Shown: positions 10,714 through 22,600, numbered from the stretch's first letter. The stretch: 64,000 nt of DNA from Prorocentrum cordatum (GCA_963575745.1 CAUYUJ010008158.1:242223-306222); one strand, 5' to 3'. The notes: generated by a model not told the origin, from the letters alone. Made by a program: numbers and translations.

Positions 10714-10750
10714 CTTCCCCCGCTGCCACGGGGGAGGGGGGATTCGAGCA
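10714..10750 (+). repeat. 3' LTR 3'-end segment
   Basis: CTTCCCCCGCTGCCACGGGG, then a G run and ATTCGAGCA. It is the right partner of 4368-4403. The bases after it (ACAATATAC) differ from those after the left copy, as expected if the element ends here. Confidence 0.7.
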
Positions 10751-11385
10751 ACAATATACACGATCTCCTGCGTAGCCTTCGTTTTCACAGGTGCATTCGT
10801 TTGGAGTCCTGGTCAGAGCAAGCGCCCCCGGCAGCGCGCCGGGCCCCCGCTTGAACGCGTGATCCGCGTGCGGCGTGAGTTCTGCAGTGCGCGCCTGCGC
10901 GCCCGCTCTTCAGCGGCGTCCGAATCGGTCGACTGGGTGCGTTCAAAGGAGCAAGAGGTCATGATAATGATGCCTTCCATTAGCCAAGGTCTTCAGGATT
11001 CTACAATGCGCACCGGCCGCGCCGCTAGATAGCCGGGAAGTCCTGCAAAGCATCCTGAGCGAATCTTATCATGACATCATTCTCGGCCTATGTGCGGCTG
11101 GCCGGGCGTTGCCCTACCCAGATGCATGGCACTGCGTGTGTCCAGACACGCCAGAATCTAGAGGCCACGGCTTCGCCCGCCTGGTCCGAGCTGCTAGGCC
11201 CGAGCGGTTGTGCGTAGCGGTGTTGGTCCGTTCATTCTTCGCAAGTTGTTTCGTCCCAGGGCCTTGCGCCATGCGCCGACCCCCGAAAGAACGGATTCGC
11301 GACGACATCCTGTGTGGCGCGTGCGCCTCGTGTGTGGCAGAGTGGAAGAGGAGGAGGAGGCAGGAACAAATGGACGAACAGAAAG
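10751..11385. other. Unassigned DNA, no gene seen
   Basis: No recognisable domain in any frame. It leads into a GGA microsatellite. Confidence 0.4.
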
Positions 11386-11451
11386 AGGGGGAAAAGGAGG
11401 AGGAGGACGAGGAGGAGGAGGAGGAGGAGGAGGAGGAGGAGGAGGAGGATT
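11386..11451 (+). repeat. GGA microsatellite
   Basis: (GGA)n with a few AAA and CGA units. All reading frames give Glu, Arg or Gly runs. Confidence 0.9.
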
Positions 11452-11629
11452 CTACGAATTCTACGGGCCAAAACGGATCACGACGCCCTGCGGTTTCGTG
11501 CCGTGGGCCGCCTGGCCGCGGCGGGCCGTCCCCGCGCCAACCAGACAGCTTGGGGGAAACAGAGGTCTCCACTCCCTTCGCCTTCTCGCGCAAGCCCCCA
11601 CTCCAGCGTTGTAGCTAAAATGAACCCGC

Positions 11630-13425
11630 TCGAGATTATTTGTTTCTCCAGCCTCGCCGCCCGCTTCTCGCGAGTCGCAGGCCCAGAGCTCGCACGCCGT
11701 GGCAGCGCGCTGCCACTGCCTGCTTCTCGCACGCACGCTTGGGCAGCCGCGCTGCCACTGCCTGCTTGCTTTCCCCTTCTCGCACGAGTGGATTTCCTCC
11801 ACTCCTGCTCTCGCACAGCTGGCTGATCTCTGCACTGTAACTGAGGGTGGCTCGTCCGTGCCGTGCCCTTTCGCGCCAGAGCCCGTTCGTTGGCCCCTGC
11901 ACTTCTCGCACGCGCTGCTTCCAGCGAGTGTAGCTAGATAGAGTCGGGCTCCAACTTTGCCTCCCGCTTCTCCCAGCGCGCGGTGGTGGCTAGGAAGGTG
12001 ACGTTCGGCTCCAGCTTTGCCTCCATCTTCTCGCAGCGGCTTGCCCATATCCCAACACTGTAGCTGACGACGTCGGGCTCTGCCTTCGCCTCCCACTTCT
12101 CGCGGGATGGCGCTCTTCTCGCACGCACTGTTCCCAGAGGTGTTAGCTAGATGACGTTTGGCTCCAGTTTTGCCTCTCTCTTCTCGCAGCGGGCTGTCCC
12201 GACTCCATCGCTGTAGCTGACGCCGTCGGGCCTTGCCTTCGCCTCCCACTTCTCGCAGGATGGCGCTCTTCTCGCACGCACTGTTCCCAGAGGTGTTAGC
12301 TAGATGACGTTTGGCTCCAGCTTTGCCTCTCTCTTCTCGCAGCGGCTTGTCCCGACTCCATCGCTGTAGTTGTCGACATCGGGCTCTGCTTTCGCCTCCC
12401 ACTTCTCGCAGGATGGCGCTCCCCTGCGCCGCGGCAGATCATGGCTCGCTTTTCTCGCACGCGCTGTTCCCCCAGGCGTTAGCTAGAAGAAACACTCGGG
12501 CTCCAGCTTCGCCTCCCCCTTCTCGCAGGCCCTCCTTCTCGCATGGACGACTCCCAGCGTTGCAGCTGATCGTGGCCCACCCGCGCACTTTGCACAGCGC
12601 CAGCGTCCGCTGCCACAGCGCGCTCCCTTTCTCGCACGGATTGCTCCCAGCGTTGTAGCTGATCGTGGCCCACCCGCGCCTTCGTCCCTCTCGCAGCGCC
12701 AGCTCTTTCTCTCAGCCTTCCAGGGGGAGGATGAAGGCCAAGGCCATCGGGCTCTAACTTCACCTCCCCCTTGTCGCAACCGTTTTCTCGCAGCGCCAGC
12801 GTCCGCTGCCACTGCTTGCCCCCCTTCTCGCACGGGTCGCTCCCACCGCTGTAGCTGATCGTAGCCCACCCGCACACTTTGCAGCGCCAGCGTGTGCTGC
12901 CACTGCGCGCGCCCTTCTCACAGGGACTGCCTCCAGCGTTGTAGCTGATCGTGGCTCATCCGGTGCTCGCTTTTCCCTCGATCCCAGCACTGTAACTGAT
13001 CACGTCGGGCTCTACCTTTGCCTCCCGCTTCTCGCAGTTGGGCGTCGGGTGTAGAGGCGGGCTCCAGCTTTGCCTTCCACTTCTCGCGCAGTAGTGGTAT
13101 ATGGCTGACCTCTGGCTCCCATGTTGGGTTCCAGCTTCACCTCCCGCCCCTCGCAGTGAGGTGTGGCATCTTACTCCCAGTATAGCATGCCCTGGTCGCC
13201 GCACTGTGACTGACCGTATCTGGCTCGACCTTCGACGGCCACCAGCTTGGCCTCCAGCGTCGGATGCAGAGACGGCTGTAGCTGACGGCGTTGGGTTTGA
13301 CCTTCACCATCCCGCTTCTCGCAGTGAGGTGTATGGTCTGGCTCCCGCTTGTGACCCTGAGCCCAACGTTGTAGCTGCTGACGTCGGGCTCGTCCTTCGT
13401 CTTCTCGACGGATTGCCTGCACTCT
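11630..13425 (-). pseudogene. Pentatricopeptide-repeat (PPR) protein pseudogene
   Basis: Read on the minus strand, the region is a string of decayed PPR units. Each carries the helix-A signature KxEPDVxSYxAG and the helix-B signature CEKxxxQWQRALAL. Examples are KVEPDVISYSAGI near 13010, ATISYSGGSDPCEKGGKQWQ near 12850, KLEPDG near 12755, ATISYNAG near 12660 and 12950, and KLEPNV near 12030, 12170 and 12325. I count about seventeen EPD/SYS-type half units. The plus-strand word CTTCTCGCA is the complement of the Cys-Glu-Lys codons. PPR proteins normally bind organelle RNA. Units are 35 residues (105 bp), but here lengths vary, frames shift and stops are frequent. A 153-bp segment is tandemly duplicated near 12120-12420. 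Confidence 0.85.
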
Positions 13426-13429
13426 GACC

Positions 13430-13710
13430 GCGGCGCCGCAACTGTTGGCGCCCCGGTTTGCCAGGAGGTGGGGGAGGGGGAGGAAGGAGCGGAGGAGGGG
13501 GCGGAGGGGGGCGGGCTTCCTGGCGGCTGCGCGCTCGCCTGGTTTCAGCGTTGCAGCTGATGATGTTGGGTTCCGCGCTGCTTCTTGACTGAGGCCTGGC
13601 CTCATCATTTCTTCTTTACGGCTCGGGCGCGCAATGCCACTTCGAAGTTGGGGCGACACATTGTCCAGGAGGCCCGGTGCAGGGGAGGCCGCTCGGACGC
13701 GAAATGGCTG
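13430..13710. other. Unassigned DNA beside the PPR remnant
   Basis: No gene. GGGGAGG-rich purine stretches at about 13467-13512. The PPR reading fades upstream (minus-strand sense) of about 13430. Confidence 0.4.
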
Positions 13711-13760
13711 AGGAGGAGGAGGAGGAGGAGGAGGAGGAGGAGGAGGAGGAGGAGGAGGAT
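13711..13760 (+). repeat. GGA microsatellite
   Basis: (GAG)n, about 50 bp, followed by further purine-rich DNA to about 13850. Confidence 0.9.
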
Positions 13761-14140
13761 GGGGGGGAGGAGATTGAGAGGACGAAGTGAGGGAGGAGGG
13801 GAACGGGAAGAGGAAAATATGTGAAAGAGGAACTTCGAAAGAGAAGAAGGAGTGCAGGATATTCGGTTGCGTTGCCGCTCGTTTCCGCCACCGCCTTGGG
13901 CTCGCGCCGGGGGGGCCCCTGGCAGATTGGTGGGGGAGGCGGCGGGGTGTGGTGTGTGTGTGGGGGGGGGAACGCCCGGGGTCCACTGCACCCTGCTACC
14001 CAGATTCTCGTTGTTGTGATCATTTCCTTCGCAGGAAATATGCAGGGATTTGGGGGAACGAATGAAAGGATGTTGGATTCGATACGTCGGGGGCTTCAGC
14101 TACTGCTTCGCAGTATTCGGAATAACGAAAAAGTCAAGGA

Positions 14141-14343
14141 CCGACACACACAACACAACACAACACAAACACAACAACACAACACAACACAGTCAACGCA
14201 ACACAACACAACACAACACAACACAACACAACACAACACAACACAACACAACACAACACAATACATCACAACACAGCACAGCAAGCACATCACAGCACAA
14301 CACAACACAGCACAACACAACACAACACTCACAACACACACCA
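14141..14343 (+). repeat. (CACAA)n pentanucleotide microsatellite
   Basis: CACAACACAA tandem units, nearly perfect from 14203 to 14265 and degenerate at both sides with CAGCACA and CATCACA variants. Confidence 0.95.
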
Positions 14344-14790
14344 ACCGCTGCACGCGCGGTGGTAGATGTAAGGTAGTTACGGAGGACACGAGCCTCGCAT
14401 GTCCGACAACGCTTTTCCGTACTGGTCGTGCCAACGCAAGGCGTGACACAGGATTCCACGCGTTCCAATTCCGAGGACACCGAGGACGAAGAGGATGGAG
14501 GATGAGAACACCGAGCGGGAGAAGCAGAGCGGGAGCCACGGCAGGCTCCTCGCCCTCGGGGGCCCCTGGGAGCCTTCGGGAAGGGGGACCCTCGGGTGGC
14601 ATCTTGGGGCCGTCCTGGGGGTGGGGCGGGGGGGAGCCGCCACGGGGCCGCCACGGGCCCGTCTGGGTGGTCACGTCCGCCTCCGCGCGCTCCTCGCTCG
14701 GGGTAGCTCCGTGAGGGCCCCGGGCCTTCGGCGAGGAGGCTCGGTGCTCACGCTGCGACGGTGCCGGCACTTCTGAGCTGCATCCCGCAG
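14344..14790. other. Unassigned GC-rich DNA
   Basis: Several open frames on both strands, none with a recognisable motif. The stretch CTGAGCTGCATCCCGCAG at its end could be a 3' splice site. Confidence 0.35.
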
Positions 14791-14921
14791 AGGAGTGCGC
14801 CGTGGGCGCGGCCGCGGAGTCCACCGTGGACCTGAGAGGCGCGCAGCTCGGCATCGAGAGCGCGCGCCTGTTCTCTGGAGAGGCCCTCCTCTCCCTCCGT
14901 CGCCTCCTCGGTTCTTTCTAC
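14791..14921 (+). CDS. Possible exon, unknown protein
   Basis: It follows the acceptor-like CATCCCGCAG (ending 14790) and reads ECAVGAAAESTVDLRG then AQLGIESARLFSGEALLSLR, with strongly C/G-ending codons. A CAT microsatellite begins about 20 bp after it, the same exon-microsatellite layout as at 25.5 kb. The donor is unclear (a GT occurs after CTCCTCG). No family is recognised. Confidence 0.4.
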
Positions 14922-14940
14922 GCGTCCTGCCTGCTTTTCC

Positions 14941-14977
14941 TCATCATCACCAACATCATCAGTATAAACATCATCAC

Positions 14978-15025
<48 letters not shown>

Positions 15026-15364
15026 TGTCATCATCGTCATCAGCATCAGCATCATCATCATCATCGTCATCATCGTCATCATCATAACCAGTATCATAAG
15101 CATTATCGGCACGATAATTATCATCATGATCATCATCATTGTCATCATGATCACCATCATCATCACCACCATCAGCATCACCATCAGCATCAGCATCATC
15201 ATTCTCATCATCACCATCATCATCACCATCATCATTATCATCGTCGTCGCCGTCGTCACCATCATCATCGTCATCATCATAATTTTCATCAGCATCATCA
15301 TTATGATCATCATCATCAGCAGCATTATCATCATCGGCATCATCATCGTCGTCATTATCATCAC

Positions 15365-15411
<47 letters not shown>

Positions 15412-15442
15412 GCATCATCATCATCATCATCACACGCATCAT
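14941..15442 (+). repeat. CAT/ATC trinucleotide microsatellite
   Basis: About 500 bp of ATCATC with CAGC, CGTC and CACC interruptions. Likely intronic. On the opposite strand it is the same GAT repeat as at 0.2-1.0 kb. Confidence 0.95.
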
Positions 15443-15612
15443 TATATGGTCTGGCTCTGCTGGCGTGTCACAGTGCGAACGATGTTGGCCACGGCCCCAG
15501 CTTCTTCGCAGTGGACCCTGCATATGCGAGCATACCTCCCTCGCTCTCGGCCCCGCGCCGCGTCCTTTCGCCGGCGTTGCATCGGTAACTGAGGGTGGTT
15601 AGAAGCCTTGAT

Positions 15613-15769
15613 TTAAGTCGGGCCTGTCCCTCTACAGGAGGAATATTCAAAAATAGTCAGCAAAATAGTCTGGGGACGATGTTTTGACAATGTTTGAGCA
15701 TTTTGGGGAGTATTTGTTGATTTTTCTTTTCGCCCAACATCCCCCTGTAGGGGGACAGGCCCGACTTCA
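15613..15769 (+). mobile_element. TTAAGTCGGG inverted-repeat element, copy 1
   Basis: The left end is TTAAGTCGGGCCTGTCCCTC followed by TACAGG. The right end is its complement (CCTGTAGGGGGACAGGCCCG then ACTTCA). The element is 157 bp with an AT-rich centre and no coding capacity. It is flanked by an imperfect 8-bp duplication GCCTTGAT (15605-15612) / GCCTCGAT (15770-15777). Same family as 39641 and 62878. Confidence 0.85.
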
Positions 15770-15777
15770 GCCTCGAT

Positions 15778-16120
15778 CGGTTCATCCACGTGTGCAGCGG
15801 GTTCGCGCCCGCCTCCGTCGGTGCCATGGCAGCAGCGATGGCCGACACGCCCGCTCATGCTGGGTCTCCTGGCAGCGCTGGCGTTCCATGGGCTATCAGG
15901 GGCTCCACGTGTGCCCAGGTTTCCCACAGGGGCGCGTAGAGCACCGAGAAAGTGCAGGTACCGAAGACGTCTGCGGCGAGTCACCGCCGCCCTCTGCCTT
16001 TAGGCATCCCCGATGTGGCCGAGCGTCGTGGCAAGAGCTCTGCTAAGCTATCTGGCCATGTGTTCTCCCAGCCGTTGTGAACACCTTTCGGGGAACACTA
16101 AGGGGAAGATGGTGGGGAAG
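15778..16120. other. Unassigned DNA, no gene seen
   Basis: Mixed-composition sequence without recognisable motifs. Confidence 0.35.
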
Positions 16121-16129
16121 GTCAGGAGG

Positions 16130-16690
16130 AGAAGGAGGAGGAGGAGGCAGCTTGGGAGCCTCCGGGGGCACTCTTGGGGCCTCCTGGGAGCTTCCTGGGA
16201 GCCGCTTCGAGTCATCTCGGGGGCCTCCTTGGGTCTCTTGGGAGCCTTTGGGCGATTTTTGGGGTGCTTCTTTGCCAGTCTTAGGGGGCGTTCCTTGCCC
16301 ATCTGACGCCGTCATGGGGGCCTTGCTGGGTCGACTTGGAGCCTTTTCCGGGTGCTTCAATGCCGTCTTGGAGGCCAGCTTGGGCGTCTTGGAGACCTTC
16401 TGGGGCCTTTCTGGGCCATCTTTGGAGCCTCTTGGGGCGTTTTGGATCGTTGGAAATCCTTCAACAACCCAAAGCATTTCAATGATGTTAGCCTTTTCGG
16501 TCCTTCCGGGAAGCCCTCTTGGGCTCCTCTTCGGCTGTTTTGGATTATTTTGAATCCATCTTGGGCCGTCTTGGCTGCATTCCGGTCCGTTTTGAGTGCA
16601 CCTTGGGGCCATCTTGGGCTCTCTTGGGGCCGTCTTGGCAGTTTTGGAGGCGTCTTGAAGGCATTTTGGAAGCATCTTGGCCGTCTCAGA
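16130..16690 (+). repeat. CTTGGGGCC-rich degenerate array A
   Basis: The word CTTGGG(G)CC/CTTGGAG recurs every 10-20 bases for about 550 bp (GGGGCCTCCTTGGGTCTCTT and similar). No fixed period. Related arrays are at 22.7, 41.3, 41.6, 54.5 (reverse strand) and 62.0-62.7 kb. Frames through it give low-complexity Pro/Lys/Arg or Leu/Gly peptides. Confidence 0.75.
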
Positions 16691-16699
16691 AGCGGGGAA

Positions 16700-17900
16700 C
16701 GAAATTCGGGAACCTTTCCGGGTGGCCGGCGCGCTGGGCTGAAACCCCAGGGGGCGTTGTTTTTTGTTATTTTGCTTTCTTTCTTCTCTTTTCCCCTGGG
16801 GAAAAGCACCAACACCGAACCGTATAGGATCCAGCATGCAAGGCACCCATGTGGCAGGTCAACAGGGGGCGGCGGTAAATGGAGCTGGCCAATTGTGAGA
16901 GCGAGCAGGGCTCGAGCGCACCCGCAACCCCTTTGGGGTCAATGGGGTCGACACCATGGGATGATAAGTTGTGGCCGACTTTGATTTTTAAAGAGGACAA
17001 CTCTCATCTACATCTATATCGTCGCATGGTTTCTGTTCTACTTTGTGGCGGAGCTGGCTACACACTTGCGTGGCTGGCTCTGTTTCTCACACTTTCCCAC
17101 GGCACTATGTGGATGACCGACATGGACAACTATGCGCCGACATCCCCTCGGGGAAAAGAGCCAAGAAGCTGGCGTGGTCTGGTGTTTTGCAGTGAGTTGG
17201 AAGCCGGTTTCAATTATATATGTATGTCTATACATACACCGCGGATCTACGCCACTAATTTCCCCCAAACGCGCACAATCAGCTTGGCAGCAGGCTTAGA
17301 TACGCTGGTTTACCATCGAATTTCCACGCTAAGCATGGAGACTTGCAGCCAAGACACCTGCGACGCCTAACATCGGACCACCAGCCTCAGAGAGTGGAGC
17401 AACCATAAGAACCATCGGCCTCCAACAACTATCTTAAGATCACTGGATTTGGCATCCTACGGGTTATGTTGGGGCTTATTGTAGGCTGCGTGCAGAGTGG
17501 TACGGACGACGCCGCACTCACAAGAGGACCACATTGGAAACCTCCGGGCCTCGTGCCCTTCAGGAAATACGCACAAGAGGCCCACGCGTGGCTTAACGCT
17601 CCACACCACAACAGCAAGCGGCCGACCTCAACGAGTCCTGTGAGGTTCGGCACGAAACACAGCTATGCGTAGTCCATCGCATATCATCAACTACGGTGTA
17701 ACATCGCGGTGCCAGAACCCAATTTGTGACATGTCATATGTACGTATGATGCGACACATTTGAGCATATAGAAGAAAGCCAACTCGACACGGGTACCCGA
17801 CTCATTGAAATTAGTGTACCTGTAGTTGATCGGATCGATCCGACAGAAGGTAGATTTGAGATGGCCAGGCTTGCGGCTAATCAGCTGGATCTGACAGTCC
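16700..17900. other. Unassigned, AT-richer DNA
   Basis: About 1.2 kb of lower GC than its surroundings, including ATATATGTATGTCTATACAT at 17215. The word TTTCCCCTGGGGAAAA at 16790 is a short palindrome, and CCCCTCGGGGAAAAGAGCC at 17144 is a related one. No protein motif is recognised. Confidence 0.4.
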
Positions 17901-20900
17901 CAATTGACCACGATCCTGTTTCGGGCCCCCGAGAGAGCGCCAGTGCGAGCATCGCAAATGTTGCAGCCACCAAACCACCAAACGCCCAGGACCCAGGATG
18001 ACAATTGTTCGCTGCCTGAACTGACGCGGTCCTCGGGCCACGTTGCCGAACGGCCTGCTGGGAACATCGGCGGCGCGTTTGGGCGAGGATGCGGCGGTGC
18101 ATCACGCTGCGCCAACTTCCAATCAGACTACGCCTTCCTCAGCGGCAGCGGCGGGGAAGAAGCAGCCACTGGACGCGACGCGTCGTCAGGCCATCCCGCC
18201 GCATGCGCAGCCCCTCTCGCGGGCCGGGCGATTGGCAGCCAGGCAGCTGGCAGCAACGATTGGACCTGGACACCACCAACCGCCTCCAGCATCAATTATG
18301 CCGGCTACACAGAAGAAAATGCACCCTGTGCTCGAGAACGGGCCATGCAGCGCCGATGGGTATCGGCGCGCCATCCAACGACGTCGGCGACGCCGACGTC
18401 TACCCGATCGCCTCGCGATGCCCTCATGCCTCCCCGCGTTCCTTCCATCTGCGGTCAGAGCGCCGCCCTGGCGCCATCCCGCGGCGGGCTATTTCTAGGC
18501 GGCGACGCCGCGGAGTGCTTCGCGGGGCGGGGGGGCGAGGGTCGGGCCCGCGGCGCGGGCCCAGGAAGACGCGATGGCGGTCGCTACTGGGGCAGCGCGA
18601 CGCGGGCGCGGAGAGGCGCGGGCGACCCAATCTTCCGCGCCTCGCTCAACCGCGTGGAGGAAGCAGACCAGGGGCGCCGCAACAAACGGGCTGTTATCGA
18701 CGACCGCGAGACGCATTGCATCTTCCTGTGCGCGCCCCATGTGAATCACAGGCCAGGCTGCCCCATGGACGCCGAATCAAGGAGACCCAACCTGCAGGGG
18801 CCTCCGCCCCCCGGGGAGGGGCAGGGTGACGGAGTGAACGACCCAGGTTCTCGAATCGAAGATGTCGTTCGTCATTCGCGGGTGGGCGTTGGCCAGGCCA
18901 TTCGCGACTGCGACGCGTGGCCCGGCGACCGTCGGTTCAAGCTCCATTGGGCCAAGATGCGACCGGGGGCCTTTCGACGAGCAGGCGCGCTCATGAGCTG
19001 GCGCGGCGGCGCGCGGATGAGGGTTCGCAATCGAGCGTCGGCCCGGAGCGATCCAAGGATGAGACAGGGGATCCGCGGACAGATCCACCCCCGCGTCGCG
19101 AACGCCCTCGCCCCCGGGCCACTGCTGCGCCTGGGGGCGCCGCCAGGGGGGTCGCTCGACGGGCGATGGGGCGCCCGCGAGGCCCCTTCTCCTCCGGCCA
19201 ATCGATGGCGACGCGAACGGGAAGGATTCGGTCTCGCTTCGACCCGTGGAAGGGAGGTCCCACCGAGAACCGGATGATGGAGAGGGCGGACGCGTGGCCG
19301 ATGACCTGCGCGAGGAGCAGGGGGGGTAAGGGGCGCGTGGAGACTCGGAAGGTGAAGGAAGAACGAGAGAACAGTCGCAGCGCAGAGGAGCGCCTATCGA
19401 GCGTCATATGGAAGCTCAAATCTCTCTAGGACCAGCGGGGCGCCGAGGCGAAGGCGGCGAATGCGATCGCCGAGCTCGCTAAGAGAGAGGGCGCACCAGT
19501 CGCAGGAGGGCCTCGGGAGGGCGCGCCAACAAAACATTGTCTGGCACGTCGTCATGTCGAGCCTGGTCGGCTCGCTTCTGACTCCATAGCAAGACCCAGT
19601 GCGCCCCGGCCTCCTCCCGCTGGATCGCCGTCGAGGCGGCCCGCGGTCGCGCCCCTCTCAAAGGCGCCGCCAGGGGCAATCCCGCTGGGCGGCGATGAGG
19701 CGCGCCGGGTTCAGCTCGGCAGCGAGCGCGTTCGAGGCGCTTCTTAAGTGCTTGTGCGTGGTATCGCCGAGGGGGGGCCCATAGCGCAGTCCCTGAACCT
19801 GGGCTGGATCAAGGCCCCGGAGCATGCCGAGCCTCGCCCGCGACCAGACGACTCATCGATGCGTGCTCGGCCAGCTGCAACGAAGATGTCATCGTGGATA
19901 TTGGCGCGGCCCTCGGCGTTTGAGGATGGCACGTCCGCTCCGGGGCCGCGGGGCGCCGCCGCTGTTCGGTCACGTGCTTCGGGGGGCACTGCCTTGCGTC
20001 GCGGCGCTGGGGCCCCGAGCGCCCGCGCCGGCGAGAGCGGGGTCGCGCCCGGCAGCGGGCACGGGGGCAGCGTCGCAAGGCCAGGCAATCGGCGCGGCCG
20101 ACCGGCCCGCGGGGGCGCCCGCGCCCAAGACCTCGGGGGCGCTTGCTGCTGGGGCCATTGCGAGTGCAGGGCGTGGGACTTCCCCAGCTGACGCGAGCAG
20201 CTATCGCGAGGGAAACGAGCTCTGCCCCGCCGTCTGCCGCAGAGATCTGCAAGACCCAGCGCGAGCGAACGCAGTGGGGGATGCGTTGCGTTCGACGACG
20301 CCAGCCGACTCACCTCGGGCAGATGGCGGATGGGCAGAATCATGATGGAGATTGCGAAGACAAGATTCCTGATGTCGGACCGGAAGCCACGTCGAGAGTT
20401 TTTGTTTTATTTTTCAGGCACTGTCGCCATTCCACATGCCATCGAGACGAGCTGAGCAGTCGCTTCACATCTTCTGTGCAGTCACCAGACAATTACGGTT
20501 GCTGGGTCGAAGTCGACGACGTCGTCCACAATTGGCACGGCCAGCGCGACGACGAGATTGTTGTTGACGTGGAGGTCAAGAGTACGGACACCATGTACCA
20601 GATACCTCCTGATGCGCATCTCCCACATGGTGGACAGGAAGGGCCGAGCGGAGGGTCGCCTCTAGCAGGGGCATCGCCACCCCGGCGAAGGGCGCGACCC
20701 TCGAGCTCTACATTCGAGCTACCAGCGAACTACCCAGGGATTGGCGCGCCAGCGAGCTTGTGCAAGGAAGTCAAGGAGGCGTCGCTGCCAGGACTGCCGC
20801 GGGGCAACCTGCCAGAAGCATTCGCGCATGGGGCTGCGTGGGCGGCCATTCCGGTTATTATGTCAGTTCGATTGTCTTGCAGGGGAGAGCGCGTCATTCG

Positions 20901-22600
20901 GAATCACGAACGCAGTAGACAGTTCATTCATGGGTATCCGCATCTGCCGCATGATCCACGCATCCGCTCTGGCCTGCGACTAGGCGCGGGAACTTGCGCG
21001 TTCTTAGCGATCCCGAAACTATTAGAAGATAGCTACCGCATGGGGCCGTCAGAGAACCTGATTTACGCGTGCGACGGCTTCGCGGGCGTCGTCAACCCGA
21101 CGTGCATGTCAATTCCTGCATGTTTATTTGGGCCTTCTGCAAGGGCCTGGTATAGCATGACCCCCTTTTGCGGGCCCATCGGTGCAACATAGCAGGTATT
21201 ATTGATTGAACTCATTTACCTTGGTAGCTGGGTCTTATCCAGTTGGTTTCGTCGCGCGCGGCGCAGACAAATCGGCGGGGGGGAGTGCGATTCAGCAGCG
21301 CATGGCGCCAGCGCCGAAGGCGCATGCGGAAAGCGTCGCGACGATGGGTGTCGGGGCAGGGCGACCTGCGTGGGCGCGGCGACGGGCAGTCTGAGCGGTC
21401 ATGGGCCATGCGTCTTTTAGCGGGCTTTCCCGCGCTCGCGCCCGAGGGTTGTGCTCGCTTCGTGGACGTGCCTCTGCGAGACGATCCCAGGGCTGCAGCC
21501 GCGGCAATGACGGCCGTCGCCTGCCGGCGCGGCAGCGCGCGTAATCAGCGCCCGCCGTCTCGCGTCGGGGATGCGAGGTTCGCGTCCGTGGAGCTCGGCG
21601 ATCCGAGCAACGCGGCTACGCCGACCACTCCACAAGTCGCAAGTCGGTGCGCCGCCGTCGGAGGCTCTGGGCGTCTCGGCCACCGAGACGCCCCGCAGGC
21701 TGGAGAACGTGCCGCGTCAGTCTGGGGATCGAGGCAGCACGGAGGCAGACCGTCGACTTTGGTTCGCCGCGCCCTTCCGTGCCCGGCCACGCAGGCTGCG
21801 CGCCGTGATGAGCCAGCTCCGGGCCGCGAGCGCCGCCCTGATCAGCCGCCCCCAAAGGGCTAAGGCAAGGCTGCCGACGCGGCGACGGTGGCGCGCGGCA
21901 ACGAGCTGCGGACTCCCAGCGACAATTTTCTGAGCAGGAGTATTGGCAGCGCGCATCAGCAACGCCTGGTGGCCTCCGTGGGGATGGGTACCAGATGGAA
22001 GCTCATCGCCAGAAGTACGAGAACAGAGCCCATGTGCACCAGCATTCGCAACTCATCCCAACTACTCAACGCTGCAGGGGCCACCTCCCGCGCCAGTAGA
22101 CACGTCAATGCACCCCGAGCTCCACCGCGCGGTGGACGGCAGACCTTGGCAAAATGCAGCCGTGAGCAACGCCTATGCGCGCGGCGTGACGGAGGACATC
22201 CGCCAGCCTCGCCAGGCGCGTCTCACGGACCCATGTGCAATGCCACATATGGCGTTTCAACCCAGACGACCCCACGCTGCAGATCACGGGCAGCAGGGGG
22301 GACGCATAGACCACGCATCCAACCCGCGATCAACGTGATTGAGGCTATGGAGTTGCGCATGTGGCTGCTGATTTTCGGCTGGCAAGGCGAAGATCACGTC
22401 CAGTGACATGGATAGAGCTTGAGAAGCGGCGGGCAATGTATCCTGTAAAGGAGTCAAAGCAATGACGCCGCTACTGGTGCTCGGCATGGAGATGCGTGCC
22501 GGTCGCGCTCTCAGGCGCACCGCTCTCAATAATCCCATGAGGATGATCTAAAAACGCATCGCCAGATTCCAAAGTATTCGGGCGCCTGGGATGAAGTTTG
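17901..22600. other. Unrecognised high-GC region, perhaps a dead element
   Basis: About 4.7 kb without satellites or microsatellites and with many medium-length open frames on both strands. One frame at 19250-19440 gives a charged, helix-like peptide (KVKEERENSRSAEERLSSVI). Another at 20143-21192 is open for about 350 residues with no motif I know. Composition and the pattern of frames broken every few hundred bases resemble the copia copy at 4.3-10.7 kb, so a decayed retroelement is possible. I cannot name a domain. Confidence 0.35.

Larger units (their letters stand above)
4252..10750 (+). mobile_element. Decayed Ty1/copia LTR retrotransposon
   Basis: Domain order is gag, CCHC zinc knuckle, integrase, reverse transcriptase, RNase H, which is the Ty1/copia order. 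Every domain is broken by stops and frameshifts, so the copy is dead. A 36-37 bp near-identical segment at 4368-4403 and 10714-10750 contains the hairpin CCCCGCTGCCACGGGG and ends TCGAGCA. At the left copy it is followed at once by TGGTAGCTAGCGG, which looks like a primer-binding site for initiator tRNA-Met (Ty1 also starts TGGTAGC). At the right copy host-like sequence follows. This fits LTR 3' ends. The left LTR start is uncertain: TGTTGGGGAAAT at 4252 is my best guess. The two LTRs otherwise match poorly and no target duplication is visible. Confidence 0.85.

Noticed and set aside
4247-10755. Target duplication of the copia element
   Set aside because: AACAC before 4252 and ACAAT after 10750 are not the same, so either the left border is wrong or the site has decayed.
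11109-11618. Poly-Glu protein of about 169 residues
   Set aside because: The frame depends on the GGA microsatellite, and both sides lack motif or splice support.
13171-13986. Minus-strand 271-codon frame ending in Pro/Ser runs
   Set aside because: The Pro/Ser runs come from the GGA microsatellite. The other part overlaps the PPR remnant in a wrong frame.
16130-16690. TTGGGG as ciliate-type telomere repeat
   Set aside because: The spacing is irregular, the sequence between words is varied, and such arrays are internal and in both orientations.
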